DNA of 64,000 bases, from contig CAVPUA010000003.1 of NCBI GenBank assembly GCA_963708805.1, positions 2,232,001 to 2,296,000 on the forward strand. Direction: 5' to 3'. Under the pieces are notes generated by a model, which ran no database searches, was not told where the DNA came from, and saw nothing but the letters and a program-made list of their open reading frames with translations. Below are positions 26,924-36,895 of the stretch, piece by piece. The stretch's first letter is position 1. Each line of letters opens with the position of its first letter. Origin of the DNA: CAVPUA01 sp963708805 (GTDB lineage Bacteria > Actinomycetota > Actinomycetes > Mycobacteriales > Jatrophihabitantaceae). Both the position numbers and the translations under genes were made by a program.

Positions 26924-29845
26924 ATGACCGAGGCTCTTGAGGACGCATCTGCCACGACGGCCAAGCGCGCTGCTTCGACTGGGGCGAGCACCGACTCGAC
27001 GTCGGCGCCGAGATATTCGAAGAACGGGCTCGTCGTCGAGCGCGTCTACACCGCCGAGGGCGTGCACCCCTATGCCGAGGTGACCTGGGAGCGTCGCGAC
27101 GTCGTCATGACGAACTGGCGTGACGGCTCGATCAACTTCGAGCAGCGCGGCGTCGAGTTCCCCGATTTCTGGTCGGTCAACGCCGCCAACATCGTCACGA
27201 CCAAGTACTTCCGGGGAGCGGTCGGTACCGACACTCGGGAGTGGTCGCTGCGTCAGCTGATCGACCGGGTCGTGCACAAGTACCGCGAGGCCGGCGACGT
27301 CAACGGCTACTTCGCCTCGGCCGCCGATGCCGAGATCTTCGAACACGAGCTGACCTGGATGCTGCTGCACCAGGTGTTCAGCTTCAACTCCCCGGTCTGG
27401 TTCAACGTCGGGACGACCTCGCCTCAGCAGGTCAGTGCCTGTTTCATCCTCGCCGTCGACGACACCATGGACTCGATCCTGAACTGGTACCGCGAAGAGG
27501 GCCTCATCTTCAAGGGTGGCTCGGGGGCGGGACTCAACCTCTCGCGTATCCGCTCGTCCAAGGAGCTGCTGTCCTCGGGCGGCACCGCGTCGGGTCCGGT
27601 GTCGTTCATGCGCGGTGCCGACGCTTCGGCCGGCACGATCAAGTCCGGTGGCGCCACCCGCCGTGCGGCCAAGATGGTGGTCCTCGACATCGACCACCCC
27701 GACATCGTCGAGTTCGTCGAGACCAAGGCACGCGAGGAGGACAAGATTCGTGTCCTGCGTGACGCCGGCTTCGACATGGATCTCGGCGGCTCCGACATCA
27801 CGAGCGTCCAGTACCAGAACGCGAACAACTCCGTCCGCGTGTCGGACGAGTTCATGCGTGCCGTCGAGGACGGCACCGATTTCGGTCTGCGTGCTCGCTC
27901 GACCGGTCAGGTGATCGAGACGATCGACGCGCGCGAACTGTTCACCAAGGTGGCCAAGGCGGCTTGGGAGTGCGCGGACCCGGGTATCCAGTACGACGAC
28001 ACCATCAACGACTGGCACACCAATCCCGAGACCGGACGGATCACCGCGTCCAACCCGTGCTCTGAGTACATGAGCCTGGACAACACGTCGTGCAACCTGG
28101 CGTCGCTGAACCTGTTGAAGTTCCTCAACACCGACAACACCTTCGATGCCGAGAAGTTCGTGAAGGCCGTCGAGCTGATCATCACCGCGATGGACATCTC
28201 GATCTGCTTCGCTGACTTCCCGACCGAGCCGATCGGCGTCAACACGCGTGCTTACCGGCAGCTGGGTATCGGCTACGCGAACCTCGGTGCGCTGCTCATG
28301 GCATCGGGCCTGGCTTACGACTCGGACGGCGGCCGCGCCCTGGCCGGAGCGATCACCTCGGTGATGACCGGAACGGCCTACCGTCGCTCGGCGGAACTGG
28401 CCGGCATCGTCGGCCCGTACGAAGGCTTCGCCCGCAATGCGGCCGCCCACGCTCGGGTGATGCGCAAGCACGCCGCGGCCAACGACGCCGCTCGTCCGTT
28501 GCACGAGAACGACCGGACCCTCTACAAGGTCGCGGCCGAGGAGTGGGCCAAGGGCAACAAGCTGGGCGAGCGCAACGGCTGGCGTAACGCCCAAGCCTCG
28601 GTGCTGGCCCCGACCGGAACCATCGGGCTGATGATGGACTGCGACACCACTGGGGTCGAGCCCGACCTCGCACTGGTGAAGTTCAAGAAGCTCGTCGGCG
28701 GTGGCTCGATGCAGATCGTCAACCAGACGGTGCCGCGGGCGCTGCGTGCGCTGGGCTACCAGGAGGAGTCGGTCGAGGCGATCGTCGAGTACATCGCCGA
28801 GCATGGTCACGTCATCGACGCGCCCGGGCTCAAGCCCGAGCACTATGAGGTCTTCGACTGCGCGATGGGCGCCCGGGCCATCAAGCCGATGGGTCACGTC
28901 CGGATGATGGCCGCGGCCCAGCCGTTCATCTCCGGGGCGATCTCCAAGACCGTGAATCTGCCGGAGTCCGCGACGATCGACGAGATCGCCGAGGTCTATC
29001 TGCAGGGTTGGAAGCTCGGTATCAAGGCGCTGGCCGTCTACCGCGACAACTGCAAGGTCGGTCAGCCCCTCTCGGCCGGCAAGGGCGACAACAACGGGGC
29101 CAAGGTCGAGGCAGCCGTCGAGAAGGTCGTCGAGTACAAGCCGATCCGCAAGCGGCTGCCGAAGGCGCGCCCGTCGTTGACCACGTCGTTCGCGGTCGGT
29201 GGCGCCGAGGGCTACATGACGGCCGGCTCGTACCCGGACGACGGTCTCGGTGAGGTGTTCCTGAAGCTGGGCAAGCAGGGTTCGACGCTCGCCGGTGTCA
29301 TGGACGCATTCTCGATCGCGATCTCGATCGCGCTGCAGCACGGTGTGCCGCTGGAGACGTACGTGCAGAAGTTCACCAACATGCGCTTCGAGCCGGCCGG
29401 TCTGACCGACGACCCGGACATCCGCATGGCGCAGTCGGTGCTCGACTACATCTTCCGTCGGTTGGCGCTGGACTATCTGGACTTCGAGACGCGGTCGGGA
29501 CTGGGCATCTACACCGCCGCTGAGCGCACTCGTCAGCTGGAGACCGGAACGTACACGCCGGACGACAGCGACGAGGACGACACGGTGACGCTGTCGCAGT
29601 CGGTGCCGGTTGCGACTGATTCCTCAGCGGGGGCGGTGATCGACGATGACCCGACCGACGAGGCCGTGGTGCAGGAGACGGCCAAGCCGGTGTCGGTGAG
29701 CGTGCACAGCTCGACCGAGTTGCTCGAGTCGCTCATCGGGACCTCGGCCGACGCGCCGTTGTGCATGAACTGCGGAACGAAGATGCGCCCGGCGGGTAGC
29801 TGCTTCGTCTGCGAGGGCTGCGGCAGCACGAGCGGCTGCAGCTAG
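26924..29845 (+). CDS. nrdJ: Adenosylcobalamin-dependent ribonucleotide reductase (class II)
   Basis: Reduces ribonucleotides to deoxyribonucleotides with adenosylcobalamin as radical source. The intact 973-residue protein has FSFNSPVWFNVG, VSACFILAVDDTMDSI (first active-site cysteine), FKGGSGAGLNLSRIRSS, the NPCSEYMSLDNTSCNLASLN region with catalytic cysteines near residue 377 onward, and APTGTIGLMMDCDTTGVEPD. The C-terminal cysteine motif CEGCGSTSGCS supplies reducing equivalents, and a nearby CMNCGTKM ... CFVCEGC forms a zinc-ribbon-like end. ATG at 26924 has GGAAGGGAA upstream. Class II enzymes work with or without oxygen. No frameshift is seen over 2.9 kb. Confidence 0.97.
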   Translation: MTEALEDASATTAKRAASTGASTDSTSAPRYSKNGLVVERVYTAEGVHPYAEVTWERRDVVMTNWRDGSINFEQRGVEFPDFWSVNAANIVTTKYFRGAVGTDTREWSLRQLIDRVVHKYREAGDVNGYFASAADAEIFEHELTWMLLHQVFSFNSPVWFNVGTTSPQQVSACFILAVDDTMDSILNWYREEGLIFKGGSGAGLNLSRIRSSKELLSSGGTASGPVSFMRGADASAGTIKSGGATRRAAKMVVLDIDHPDIVEFVETKAREEDKIRVLRDAGFDMDLGGSDITSVQYQNANNSVRVSDEFMRAVEDGTDFGLRARSTGQVIETIDARELFTKVAKAAWECADPGIQYDDTINDWHTNPETGRITASNPCSEYMSLDNTSCNLASLNLLKFLNTDNTFDAEKFVKAVELIITAMDISICFADFPTEPIGVNTRAYRQLGIGYANLGALLMASGLAYDSDGGRALAGAITSVMTGTAYRRSAELAGIVGPYEGFARNAAAHARVMRKHAAANDAARPLHENDRTLYKVAAEEWAKGNKLGERNGWRNAQASVLAPTGTIGLMMDCDTTGVEPDLALVKFKKLVGGGSMQIVNQTVPRALRALGYQEESVEAIVEYIAEHGHVIDAPGLKPEHYEVFDCAMGARAIKPMGHVRMMAAAQPFISGAISKTVNLPESATIDEIAEVYLQGWKLGIKALAVYRDNCKVGQPLSAGKGDNNGAKVEAAVEKVVEYKPIRKRLPKARPSLTTSFAVGGAEGYMTAGSYPDDGLGEVFLKLGKQGSTLAGVMDAFSIAISIALQHGVPLETYVQKFTNMRFEPAGLTDDPDIRMAQSVLDYIFRRLALDYLDFETRSGLGIYTAAERTRQLETGTYTPDDSDEDDTVTLSQSVPVATDSSAGAVIDDDPTDEAVVQETAKPVSVSVHSSTELLESLIGTSADAPLCMNCGTKMRPAGSCFVCEGCGSTSGCS

Positions 29846-29856
29846 CAGCCGCTGCT

Positions 29857-29891
29857 GGACCGTGGGCGACGGGGGACGTCGCTCACGGTCC
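29857..29891. terminator. First hairpin after nrdJ
   Basis: 14-bp stem GGACCGTGGGCGAC / GTCGCTCACGGTCC with one G-U pair and a 7-base loop, 11 bases after the nrdJ stop. Confidence 0.75.
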
Positions 29892-29907
29892 CGCACGCTT
29901 GCTGATG

Positions 29908-29954
29908 TTGATCAGAGGGCTGTGGTCTGTATGCGACCGCAGCCCTCTGATCAA
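29908..29954. terminator. Second, very long hairpin (20-bp stem) between nrdJ and a convergent SDR gene
   Basis: Arms at 29908-29927 (TTGATCAGAGGGCTGTGGTC) and 29935-29954, one G-U pair, 7-base loop. It lies 18 bases from the stop of the minus-strand SDR gene and can act on both strands. Confidence 0.8.
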
Positions 29955-29972
29955 TAATCGGCCAACGTCCAG

Positions 29973-30734
29973 CTATTGCTGTTGTTCGGTCGGCCTGATC
30001 AGGACCTCGTTGATCGCTATGTGGCGCGGGCGGCTGACGACATAGGCGATGAGGTCGGCGATGTCGTCAGCCTCGAGTCGCTCCATGTCGGCAAAGCGGG
30101 CCCGCAGCCCGGTCAGGACCTCAGGCCGATTGTGGCTGGCCAGTTCGGTCGCCACCGCGCCGGGCTCGATGAGGCTCACCCGGACGTGGCGCTGGGTGAC
30201 CTCTTGGCGAAGCGCTTCGCCGAACGCTCCGACCGCGTGCTTACTGGCGTTGTAGACGCCGCTGCCGTTGCGGGGAACTCGCCCGGCGACACTGCTCACC
30301 AACACGAGGTCGGCGACCGAGCGAGGTTCGTCCGCCGCCGCGGCGAGCAGATGAGGCAGCGCGGCGTTCGCCGTGTACAGCAGCCCCTGGACGTTGAGCG
30401 TGATCATCCGGTCCCACTCTTCGACCGGAGCATCCACGATCGGGCCGAGCAGCATCACGCCGGCGTTGGCGATCACGGTGTCGAGCCGGCCGAACTCGGC
30501 CACCGTCGCCGCCACGGCCGCCTCGACCTCCGAGCGAGACGAGACGTCCGCTTCGACGACGAGGGCCCGGCCGCCGCTCGAGGTGATGGTGGCGGCCAGT
30601 TCGTCCAGGCGGTCTCGACGTCTGGCGACCAGGGCCACCGCCGCTCCGAGATCAGCCAGCGCGCTGGCGGTGGCGGCACCGATGCCGCTACTTGCGCCGG
30701 TGACGAGTGCAGTCGTCCCACTGAGTTTGGACAT
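29973..30734 (-). CDS. Short-chain dehydrogenase/reductase
   Basis: Classical SDR oxidoreductase of 253 residues. The NAD(P) motif TGASSGIG is at residues 12-19, NAG at 90-92, Ser at 147-148, and the catalytic Y161-x3-K165 in VYNASKHAVGAF. The RRRDRL stretch after the second strand suggests NADP(H). The C-terminal IAYVVSRPRHIAINEVLIRPTEQQQ region is typical of the YdfG-like group; substrate unknown. It is intact, and converges on nrdJ with two terminators between. Confidence 0.9.
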   Translation of the reverse strand: MSKLSGTTALVTGASSGIGAATASALADLGAAVALVARRRDRLDELAATITSSGGRALVVEADVSSRSEVEAAVAATVAEFGRLDTVIANAGVMLLGPIVDAPVEEWDRMITLNVQGLLYTANAALPHLLAAAADEPRSVADLVLVSSVAGRVPRNGSGVYNASKHAVGAFGEALRQEVTQRHVRVSLIEPGAVATELASHNRPEVLTGLRARFADMERLEADDIADLIAYVVSRPRHIAINEVLIRPTEQQQ

Positions 30735-30767
30735 ACCCCCACTCTGGCACTCAGCGCATCACGCCGG

Positions 30768-32669
30768 TCAGGCGGCCCCGGCTCGCTCCGCGGCGATCAC
30801 GTGCAGCACCGCGTTGATGAGCGCCAGATGTGTGAAGGCCTGCGGAAAGTTTCCGAGCTGCTCACCGCTGTGCGTGTCGATCTCCTCGGCGTACAGCTCG
30901 AGCGGTCCGGCGAAGGACAGCAACTTGGCGCACAGCTCCCGCGCGCGCTCGTCCTCGCCGATCTCCGACAGCGCCGACACGAGCCAGAACGAGCAGATCG
31001 TGAAGCTGCCTTCCTTGCCGGAGAACCCGTCGTCGGTCTCCTCGACGCGGTAGCGCAGGACGAAGCCGTCCTCGGTGAGTTCGTCGGCGATGGCCAGAAC
31101 GGTGTTGCGGATGATCGGATCGTCGGGCGGAAGGAATCGAACCAGGGGAGCGAGCAGCAGCGACGCGTCCAACGCCTTGGTCCCGTAGTACTGGGTGAGC
31201 ACGCCGCGCTCGTCGACGCCGTTGGCGATGATGTCGGCCTTGATCTCCTCGGCGGCCAGGCGCCACTGCGATGCCTCGGCGTCCTGCCCGATCATGGCTG
31301 CGAGCTTGGCGCCGCGATCGACGGCCACCCAACACATGATCTTCGACGACGTGAAGTGCTTGGGCTCGCCGCGGACCTCCCAGATGCCGGCGTCGGGCTC
31401 GCGCCAGTTCTTGAGCGCGGCCGCGACCTGCTTGCCCAGGATCGGCCAGATGCGACCATCGAGGTGGGCGTGGGTCCGGCTGTGCAGGTAAACCGAATCC
31501 AGCAGTGCGCCCCAGACGTCGTGCTGGCGCTGCGCGTGCGCGGCGTTGCCGACTCGAACCGGCTGCGAGTTCGCGTAGCCGGGCAGGTGATCGAGTTCGT
31601 ACTCGTCGAGTTCGCGCTCGCCGCCGACGCCGTACATGATCTGCAGTTCCTCGTCACCACCGGCGATGTCGGCGATGAAGGAGAAGAAGTCCACGGCCTC
31701 CCAGTCGAAGCCCAGGCTGTGCATGCCCCACAAGCGCGAACGTCGAGTCCCGGATCCAGCTGTAGCGGTAGTCGTAGTTGCGCTCGCCGCCGATCGTCTC
31801 CGGCAGCGAGGTGGTCGCGGCGGCCGCCAGCGCCCCGGTCGGGGCGTACGACAATCCCTTGAGCGTCAAGGCACTGCGTTGCAGGTAGCTGCGCCACGGA
31901 TGATCGGGGAACTGGCCGCGGCCCAGCCAGTGCTGCCAATGGTGGGCGGTCCAGACGAGCCGGCTGTAGGCGTCGGCGAAGTCGCGGGGCGGCTCGACGC
32001 TGCCCCACGAGAGCGCGACGTAGCGAACGTCGCCCTGCTTGAGCAGCGTGCGGGCCGTCGCCCGGCCGCCTTCGAAGCCCAGCCGCATGTCCGTCGTCAA
32101 CCGCAGCTGGATGTCGCTGCCCTCGGCGCGAGCGACTGCCCTGGTGATAGAGACGATCGGTGTACTCCCACGAGACGAACTTGCGACCGTAGTCGAGGAC
32201 CGGCTCGCACTCCATCACCGTCTGCACCTCGCCGGAGACGCATCGGATCGTGCGCAGCAGGATGTGCTCGGCGTCGTAGTCGGTCGGAGTGCGGCGTTGG
32301 GTGTGCGACAGCTCGGTCGTCGTGGCGCCAGGGGCCGATCACCAGGACGTCGCGGACGATGATCCAGCCGGTTGCGGTGCCCCAGCTCGTCTCGAGAATC
32401 ATCGTTCCGGGCAGGTAGCGACGGGCGGCGGGCACGTTCACGTCGGCCGGTGATATGCGGAAACTTCCGGCGTGAGGTCCGAGGATCGAGCCGAAGACGC
32501 TGGGGGAGTCGATGCGGGGCAGGCACATCCACTCCACCGCGCCACCGGGCGACAGCAGCGCCGTCGCCTCTCCGTCGGAGAGGAAGCCGAAGTCGCCGAT
32601 GGGCACCCGCGCGGCTGGCAACGTGTTGGTGTCCGCCAGAGCTGCGGCGGCCGCTGTTTCGACATCCAT
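30768..32669 (-). CDS. Glycoside hydrolase family 15 protein (trehalase/glucoamylase-like), three frameshifts
   Basis: Cytoplasmic GH15 enzyme; actinobacterial proteins of this form include trehalases. The N-terminal domain opens IGDFGFLSDGEATALLSPGG and VEWMCLPRIDSPSVFGSIL. The (alpha/alpha)6 catalytic part shows GGERNYDYRYSWIRDSTFAL, YGVGGERELDEYELDHLPGY, GIWEVRGEPKHFTSSKIMCW and a conserved FPQAFTHLALINA near the end. Frameshifts occur near 32330, 32150 and 31735. The start at 32669 (MDVETAA) is uncertain. About 630 residues. Whether trehalose or a maltooligosaccharide is cut cannot be read here. Confidence 0.85.
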
Positions 32670-32701
32670 GGGCGTCAGCTTGGGGTAAAGACGCCCTGGA
32701 A

Positions 32702-33583
32702 TCAAGCTCGACTGAAAACGCTCTCAGTGCTGTCGTGACGGGCTCGTGACGGGCGGATTACAACTTGGCGGACGGCGGCGATGGCAAGTTCTCCGACGAC
32801 GAGCAGCCCACCGGCGACGATGCCGTCGAGCCAGAAGTGATTGCCTGTGGCGACGACGACGAACACGGTGACGGCCGGATAGGCCAGCGCCCACCAGCGC
32901 CAAGCACTGCTGCTGGTGCGAATCACGATCAGGGCGATCAGCAGCGCCCAGCCGACATGGACCGACGGCATGGCCGATAGCTGGTCGACACCGGCACCCC
33001 CCGAGCCGTACACCGACTGGCCATAGCGAGCCGCGACATCGATCACACCGGCCTGGGGAACGAGCCGCGGCGGCGCGACCGGCAGCAGCTGCACCGCGAG
33101 GCAGGACGCGGTCAGCACGATGATGCTGGTCCGGGCGCGCGCGTACTTGTCGCGGTGGCGAAGGAACAACCAGAGCAACAGTGCGAACAGGGCGGCGAAG
33201 TGCAGGGTCGCGTAGTACAGATTGCACAGCTGGGCCAGGACGGGATGTGGGAGCACCCAGCTCTGCACCGTCGCCTCACGGGGCAGCCGCAGATCGGCTT
33301 CGGCTCGCACCAACCAGCGCCCGCGCGCGTAGGCGCCGTCCGAGCCGATCAGCGACAACGTGCCGACGAGCTGCCAGACGGCATACAGGGCGGCAATGGT
33401 GCCGGCCTCGCGCAAGAACGGCCACAATCGCCGCGCTGCGCCCCTGAGGCGGACGCCGACCTCAGATCGCCCGATGGCGCGTGTCCGGCCGGTCGCATCG
33501 AGCCGGCTCGCGGCGTACGCAGCCGCATACAGAACCACCGCGAGCCCGCCGGCCTGATGCCAGCTCAACTCGATGTTCTGCAT
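32702..33583 (-). CDS. PAP2_3-type membrane protein (inositol phosphotransferase-like)
   Basis: About 293 residues with roughly six membrane segments and a PAP2-like active site: RLPREATVQSWVL, then AMPSVHVGWALLIAL (PS-x-H) and GNHFWLDGIVAGG (H-x3-D). This layout resembles the PAP2_3/aureobasidin-resistance group that transfers inositol phosphate or hydrolyses lipid phosphates. ATG at 33583 (MQNIELSW) is chosen because residues before it are poorly membrane-like; GACACT sits 6 bases upstream. Intact. Confidence 0.8.
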   Translation of the reverse strand: MQNIELSWHQAGGLAVVLYAAAYAASRLDATGRTRAIGRSEVGVRLRGAARRLWPFLREAGTIAALYAVWQLVGTLSLIGSDGAYARGRWLVRAEADLRLPREATVQSWVLPHPVLAQLCNLYYATLHFAALFALLLWLFLRHRDKYARARTSIIVLTASCLAVQLLPVAPPRLVPQAGVIDVAARYGQSVYGSGGAGVDQLSAMPSVHVGWALLIALIVIRTSSSAWRWWALAYPAVTVFVVVATGNHFWLDGIVAGGLLVVGELAIAAVRQVVIRPSRARHDSTESVFSRA

Positions 33584-33702
33584 CCGACAAGTGTCGCACC
33601 GGGCCGGCCGGCCGCAGTCGAATGGCCCGTCCGGAATCCGCCAGCCGTCGTCAGACTTGAGGCTTACGGTAAAGGCACCTCCACCGAAGGGACACCTGCG
33701 CA

Positions 33703-34617
33703 ATGTCGCGCCGAAGCTGGCTGCTGTTTGCCGCCATGTGCGTCATCTGGGGAATCCCGTACTTGCTGATCCGAGTCGCGGTTCGTGATCTCTCGCCCGG
33801 CACCCTCGTGTTCGGGCGGACGGCGATCGGGGGACTGATCCTGCTGCCGATCGCGATCCGCGGACGCGGATTCCGGGCGGCCTTCGGACCGGTTCTGCAA
33901 CGGTGGCGCCCGCTCGTCGCGTTCACCATCATCGAGATCGCCATTCCGTGGCTGATGCTCTCGGACGCCGAGACCAAGCTGTCCAGCTCGCTGACCGGCC
34001 TGCTCGTCGCCGCCGTCCCCCTCGTCGGTGTCGTGGTGGTCGCCGCTACCGGTGGAGACGACCGAGCCGACCCGTCGCGTCTCGTCGGGCTCCTGCTGGG
34101 CGTAGCCGGTGTGGCCTGCCTCGTCGGACTCGACCTCGGGCAGCTGAAGGCGTTCCCGCTGATCGAGGTCGCGATCACGGTGGTGGGCTATGCCGTCGCT
34201 CCCATGATCATGGCGCGGCGGCTGGCCGATCTGCCGAGCGTGCCGGTCGTGTCGGCCTCGTTGCTGCTCACCGCGATCGGTTACCTGCCGGTCGCCATCC
34301 TCCAGCCGCCCCGGGGGTGGCACGGCAACGCCATCGCGTCCGTGGTCGCCCTCGGCGTGATCTGCACCGCGCTCGCGTTCGTGGTGTTCTTCGCCCTGAT
34401 CGCCGACATCGGACCGGCTCGCGCGACCGTCATCACCTACGTGAACCCGGCCGTCGCTGTACTTCTCGGTGTGTTGTTCCTGAACGAGCGCTTCACCGCC
34501 GGGATGGCCGTCGGATTCCCGCTGATCTTGGCCGGCTCGGTGCTGGCCGCCCGACGTCGGCCTCCGCTGGTCGACGTGGGGCCGAGCGAGACCCTCGTCG
34601 CCGCGAGCGAGTCGTAG
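33703..34617 (+). CDS. EamA/DMT-family transporter
   Basis: Inner-membrane drug/metabolite transporter of 304 residues with about ten membrane segments in two EamA repeats. It starts WLLFAAMCVIWGIPYLLIRV and the second half ends ITYVNPAVAVLLGVLFLNER, a strong EamA signature. GAAGGGA lies 10-16 bases before the ATG at 33703. It is divergent from the PAP2_3 gene. Substrate unknown; amino acids or metabolites are exported by many relatives. Confidence 0.9.
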   Translation: MSRRSWLLFAAMCVIWGIPYLLIRVAVRDLSPGTLVFGRTAIGGLILLPIAIRGRGFRAAFGPVLQRWRPLVAFTIIEIAIPWLMLSDAETKLSSSLTGLLVAAVPLVGVVVVAATGGDDRADPSRLVGLLLGVAGVACLVGLDLGQLKAFPLIEVAITVVGYAVAPMIMARRLADLPSVPVVSASLLLTAIGYLPVAILQPPRGWHGNAIASVVALGVICTALAFVVFFALIADIGPARATVITYVNPAVAVLLGVLFLNERFTAGMAVGFPLILAGSVLAARRRPPLVDVGPSETLVAASES

Positions 34618-34620
34618 TCC

Positions 34621-35259
34621 TCAGTCGATTCGCACTGGTCCTCGTGCCGTCTCGAACACCGCGGCAATCACGCCGGTCTCGTCCTCGGGGGCGACCCACT
34701 CGACCTCGATGCCGTCGAGCGGCTGGCGCGTAGACACGCCGAGGTAGGAGTCCACGACGGTCTCGTCGCCGGCGATCTCGAGCTCACGTAGCGAGACGTT
34801 CGATCCGCCGGTCGACGGATGTTCGTCAGCGGGGGTCAGCCAATGGACGAAGAACGGCAGTTGAGGATCTTCGCTGAGATCCTTGACGCCGAGTTGGAGC
34901 CAGCGCAGGTCGAATCCATCCGGCCGGCGCCGGTGGCCGTCCACGGCTCGGCGTCCGAGTCGCGCCTCGATCGCCTCCAGGTCGTCGACGCGAACCGCCC
35001 AGCCGAGCCACCCGCCGCCCGCGTCGCTTCGGGCCCGGACGGCCTGACCGAACGGTGCTGTCTCGGCGGCCGGATGGTCCAGCGCCTCGACGACCTCGAG
35101 GTAGCAGCTGTCGGTCAGGGGAAGGACGAAGTTGCGGGTGCCGAAACGTGGATGCAGGCCTCCGTCGCGAAAAGACGCGCCGAGGCTGGCGCCGAGCCGT
35201 TGCACGCAGGAGGCGAGTCCCTCGGAACCGGCTGCGTAGGAGAGGTGATCCAATCGCAT
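34621..35259 (-). CDS. Glyoxalase-like (VOC superfamily) protein
   Basis: About 212 residues with a glyoxalase-like fold: MRLDHLSYAAGSEG at the start (His near the N-terminus as metal ligand), HPRFGTRNFVLPLTDSCYLE-type strand with a Glu, and FFVHWLTPADEHPS in the second half. Substrate unknown. The start MRLDHL at 35259 is preferred to an upstream GTG at 35277. It converges on the EamA gene with only three bases between the stop codons. Intact. Confidence 0.78.
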   Translation of the reverse strand: MRLDHLSYAAGSEGLASCVQRLGASLGASFRDGGLHPRFGTRNFVLPLTDSCYLEVVEALDHPAAETAPFGQAVRARSDAGGGWLGWAVRVDDLEAIEARLGRRAVDGHRRRPDGFDLRWLQLGVKDLSEDPQLPFFVHWLTPADEHPSTGGSNVSLRELEIAGDETVVDSYLGVSTRQPLDGIEVEWVAPEDETGVIAAVFETARGPVRID

Positions 35260-35356
35260 GCCGCCATCGTGAACCACGTCTCATCGGCGCATGCAGCCGG
35301 GCCGCCGACGCGGGTCCTGCGGCGAGTGCTACAAGGGTCCCGAGGAAGGTCTCGGG

Positions 35357-36019
35357 CTAGCCGGCGGCCAGCTGCTCATCGAGCCATCGGCGGGTGACGT
35401 CGCGACCGACGATCAGGGTCGGCGCGTCGTCGACGGCGCTCGTGACGATGCTGGGCACGATCACATCGAGTTCGGTGTCGATCAGCCGCGGCGGCAGTCG
35501 GTCGACACGGATGCCGATCTCGCGCAGACGAAGGCTCGGCGCGACCAGATCCGCCGGCACCTGCAGTGCGAGCGACGGGACCGGGCGACGCAGGATCGGC
35601 CAGGCGGCGGCCAGTCCGTGGTGAAGCGGCAAGCTGTCGATGTCGCCTAACGACCACCATCGCACGTCGACGCTCTCGGCGTTGGCCGCATGCGGCGACA
35701 GTTCACGCAGTGGCCTCGCGATCACGCTCGTGTAGGACCAGCCGCCGTGATCGTCGATCCACATGCCGGCCGCCGAGATCGCCGAGCCGTCCAGGTCGGC
35801 TTCCTCGTGCGCCTCGCGCAACGCGGCGCCGACCGCGGTCTCGGCGCTGTCGCGCGCTCCGCCGGGCAGCGCCCATGTGCCGCCCTCGTGGGTCCACGGA
35901 GCTCGATGCTGAAGGACGGCGCGGTGCCCGTCGGTGAGCAGCAGACCGGCTGCGCCGAACAGCCCCCAATGCCGATGGCCGAGGGCACAGTGAGTCCAGC
36001 CGTCCCCGTCGCCGCGCAT
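35357..36019 (-). CDS. NUDIX hydrolase
   Basis: Hydrolase for nucleoside diphosphates linked to another group. The 220-residue protein starts MRGDGDGWTHCALGHRHWG and carries a complete Nudix box from the glycine of GGARDSAETAVGAALREAHE to the EE that follows (G-x5-E-x7-REAHEE-x-D). An extra C-terminal domain of about 80 residues (DLVAPSLRLREIGIRVDRL) of unknown role follows. ATG at 36019 is chosen at the first typical family residues; the frame is open further upstream. Intact. Confidence 0.88.
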   Translation of the reverse strand: MRGDGDGWTHCALGHRHWGLFGAAGLLLTDGHRAVLQHRAPWTHEGGTWALPGGARDSAETAVGAALREAHEEADLDGSAISAAGMWIDDHGGWSYTSVIARPLRELSPHAANAESVDVRWWSLGDIDSLPLHHGLAAAWPILRRPVPSLALQVPADLVAPSLRLREIGIRVDRLPPRLIDTELDVIVPSIVTSAVDDAPTLIVGRDVTRRWLDEQLAAG

Positions 36020-36228
36020 CTGCGTCCAGGACCACCGTTCGTCGAGCCGGGGTCGAACCGGCAGGTGTTGGTGACGTCGGCCCGCCAGGTCGCCTCTCGG
36101 CGGAAGGCCGCTCGTGGCGGCGAATTTGGGACCGGGGGCCTTGGATCGGACCGACGCCGACGTCAAGGCTACCTGGCTCGGCCTGTCGGTACGGGCGACC
36201 GGGCCGCGGACGTAAGGTGATTGGCTGG

Positions 36229-36895
36229 ATGCGACGAGCTGCGAAGGAGACGGTCATCGCCGAGGAACCAGAACGACCCCACCGTCCGGCTCGCTATGCC
36301 GACCTGACGGCGATGATCGATGCGTCGGGTGGGGCGTTCGAAGTCGTGCCGGGTGAGCTGGCGTCGAGCACCGCGCACACGGTTCTCGACGCGGCACGAT
36401 CGGGCGATGGAGACGTTGCCGCTCTCGTCGAACTCGGCGACGTCGTCGGTCTCGAGACGTTGCGTGCGCTGTGGCGCGGTGCTGAGCCGGTGAGCCTCGC
36501 GGGCTCGCTGTGGTCGCTGTACCTGCTGCGTCAATGGTGTCGGACGAACACGCGGCGGGTGATCGAACTCTGGGTGGCCGGGGCGCCCATCGCGGCGGCC
36601 GATGCGGTTGTTGCCGGCGTGGGCATGCACGACGACGACGATGCCATGCAGGCAGTTCGCCGACGCCGTTCTGACCGGGGCCTTCCTGGGTGATTTCGCG
36701 GTGGCCCTCGAGCGGGCGGCCGCGTTCTTCCGGGTCGTCGCGGCTGGTCGCCGTCGGCTCGGTTCGGAAGAGGATCCGGCCGACGACGCCGAAGGCCGGC
36801 TGGAGCAGCAGGAGCTGTCCGCGGCCCGAAACGACCAGGCCGCCGTTGCCCTGGCCGACTCGGCCCGTCGCTGGCGCAGCGGGACGCTCGCCTGA
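36229..36895 (+). CDS. Unknown conserved-looking protein (one frameshift)
   Basis: About 222 residues; I do not recognise the family. It is mainly helical: MRRAAKETVIAEEPERPHRP, a helix-rich centre (ETLRALWRGAEPVSLAGSLW, LLRQWCRTNTRRVIELWVAG), and after a frameshift near 36655 a segment FADAVLTGAFLGDFAVALER with a Glu/Asp-rich end. Codon use is like its neighbours. TAAGGT lies 10 bases before the ATG. It is divergent from the NUDIX gene and upstream of the DUF4192 gene. No signal peptide or membrane segment is evident. Confidence 0.65.

Noticed and set aside
26789..29341. 850-residue open frame antisense to nrdJ
   Set aside because: A shadow of the strong codon bias of nrdJ; no domain, start site or Shine-Dalgarno sequence.
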